Assembly (NCBI GenBank): GCA_004154925.1
Contig: QJNS01000004.1
Location: 62,001 to 126,000 of the forward strand
From: Monosporascus cannonballus
Taxonomy: Eukaryota; Ascomycota; Sordariomycetes; Xylariales
Length of the DNA stretch: 64,000 nt
Direction: 5' to 3'
A program made the position numbers and the translations under genes. The notes beneath the pieces are model-generated. The model ran no database searches and was not told the origin of the DNA. It worked only from the letters and a program-made list of their open reading frames with translations. Every line of letters starts with the position of its first letter. Position 1 is the first letter of the stretch. This document shows, piece by piece, positions 63,733 through 64,000 of this stretch.

Positions 63733-64000
63733 GTATAACGGCTAAAAGTTCAACTAATTATTAAATTTTAATCGTATAAGTTTATATTAGCAAAAATATT
63801 GTAAGACTTTATAGCAATAAATTACTTAATTATGTTTCTTAATACTAAAAATACGGAAAAAGTATTGGATATAATAGGTATTAATAAATATAATAAACTT
63901 AAAATATTTCAATCATAAAAATAATAAATATATATATTTCTCCTTGAAATTTATTAAATTCTATAAATTATTCCGAATCCATATCACGTAATTTTAACCC
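63733..64000 (-). repeat. 5' LTR of the last Gypsy element, cut by the window end
   Basis: Starts TATAACGGCTAAA, matching the TATAACGAACTAA start at 55750. The last 25 bases match the start of the short left LTR near 57536-57560. Confidence 0.75.

Larger units (their letters stand above)
57536..64000 (-). mobile_element. Gypsy element, same family, running off the window end
   Basis: Minus-strand copy. The region from about 57620 inward matches the left interior of the 49425-56120 element. Integrase remnants lie near 58950-59450, an intact Y-L-D-D-I-L box near 60491-60515, and a degraded zinc knuckle near 62690-62750. The right LTR begins near 63733 and continues past 64000. The left LTR is only about 90 bp (about 57536-57628) and looks truncated. 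Its U3 head differs from both other LTR heads. Heavily RIP-mutated. Confidence 0.83.

Noticed and set aside
1..64000. CRISPR array, rRNA or tRNA genes
   Set aside because: No regularly spaced repeats of that kind, no rRNA-like block and no convincing cloverleaf were seen. The only regular short repeat is the (TTA)n run.

Overview
The window looks like part of a filamentous ascomycete (Pezizomycotina) genome with a two-speed layout. Long AT-rich blocks are made of retrotransposons ruined by C-to-T / G-to-A transitions of the RIP (repeat-induced point mutation) type. They enclose a small island of normal base composition holding spliced fungal genes. Short GT-AG introns, the gene families present (PTH11-like rhodopsin-domain protein, short-chain dehydrogenase, serine beta-lactamase-like enzyme, CYP58-like P450) and RIP itself all point to this group. 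I cannot name the species from sequence alone.

Left block (1-34.8 kb). The window opens inside an old Ty3/Gypsy chromovirus-type element on the + strand. Its protease, RT, RNase H, integrase and chromodomain remnants are interrupted three times by younger Gypsy elements: 1303-8033 (+, 393-bp LTRs, target duplication CGAAT), 8933-14427 (-, 190-bp LTRs) and 15436-22267 (+, 422/423-bp LTRs, target duplication AAAAA). From 22.6 to 30.2 kb the RIP-mutated DNA is unclassified and contains two short islands that escaped mutation. A fifth Gypsy copy starts at 30234 (+) and is lost after about 32.8 kb.

Gene island (34.8-40.9 kb, then 47.9-49.4 kb and 56.12-56.17 kb). A 65-bp near-perfect palindrome marks its left edge. 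Next come a rhodopsin-domain membrane protein (+, no credible upstream ATG), an SDR oxidoreductase (+), a serine beta-lactamase-like hydrolase/transesterase (-) and, divergent from it, a P450 gene (+). The set resembles a fragment of a secondary-metabolite cluster without its backbone synthase. That is inference.

The P450 is dead and its history is readable. A 7.04-kb Ty1/Copia element (40876-47915, -, 187-bp LTRs, target duplication AAACC) sits in the first exon. A 6.70-kb Gypsy element (49425-56120, -, 371-bp LTRs, target duplication GAAT) sits in the last exon, pushes the last 15 codons to 56125-56170 and supplies a fortuitous stop. An in-frame TAA at 48523 fits a CpA-to-TpA RIP transition. 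Removing the two insertions, one copy of each target duplication and two introns leaves 1578 nt (525 codons plus stop), with every junction in phase.

Right block (56.2-64 kb). A stretch of P450 downstream flank and AT-rich DNA is followed by another minus-strand Gypsy copy of the same family that runs off the window end. No rRNA, tRNA or CRISPR was seen.
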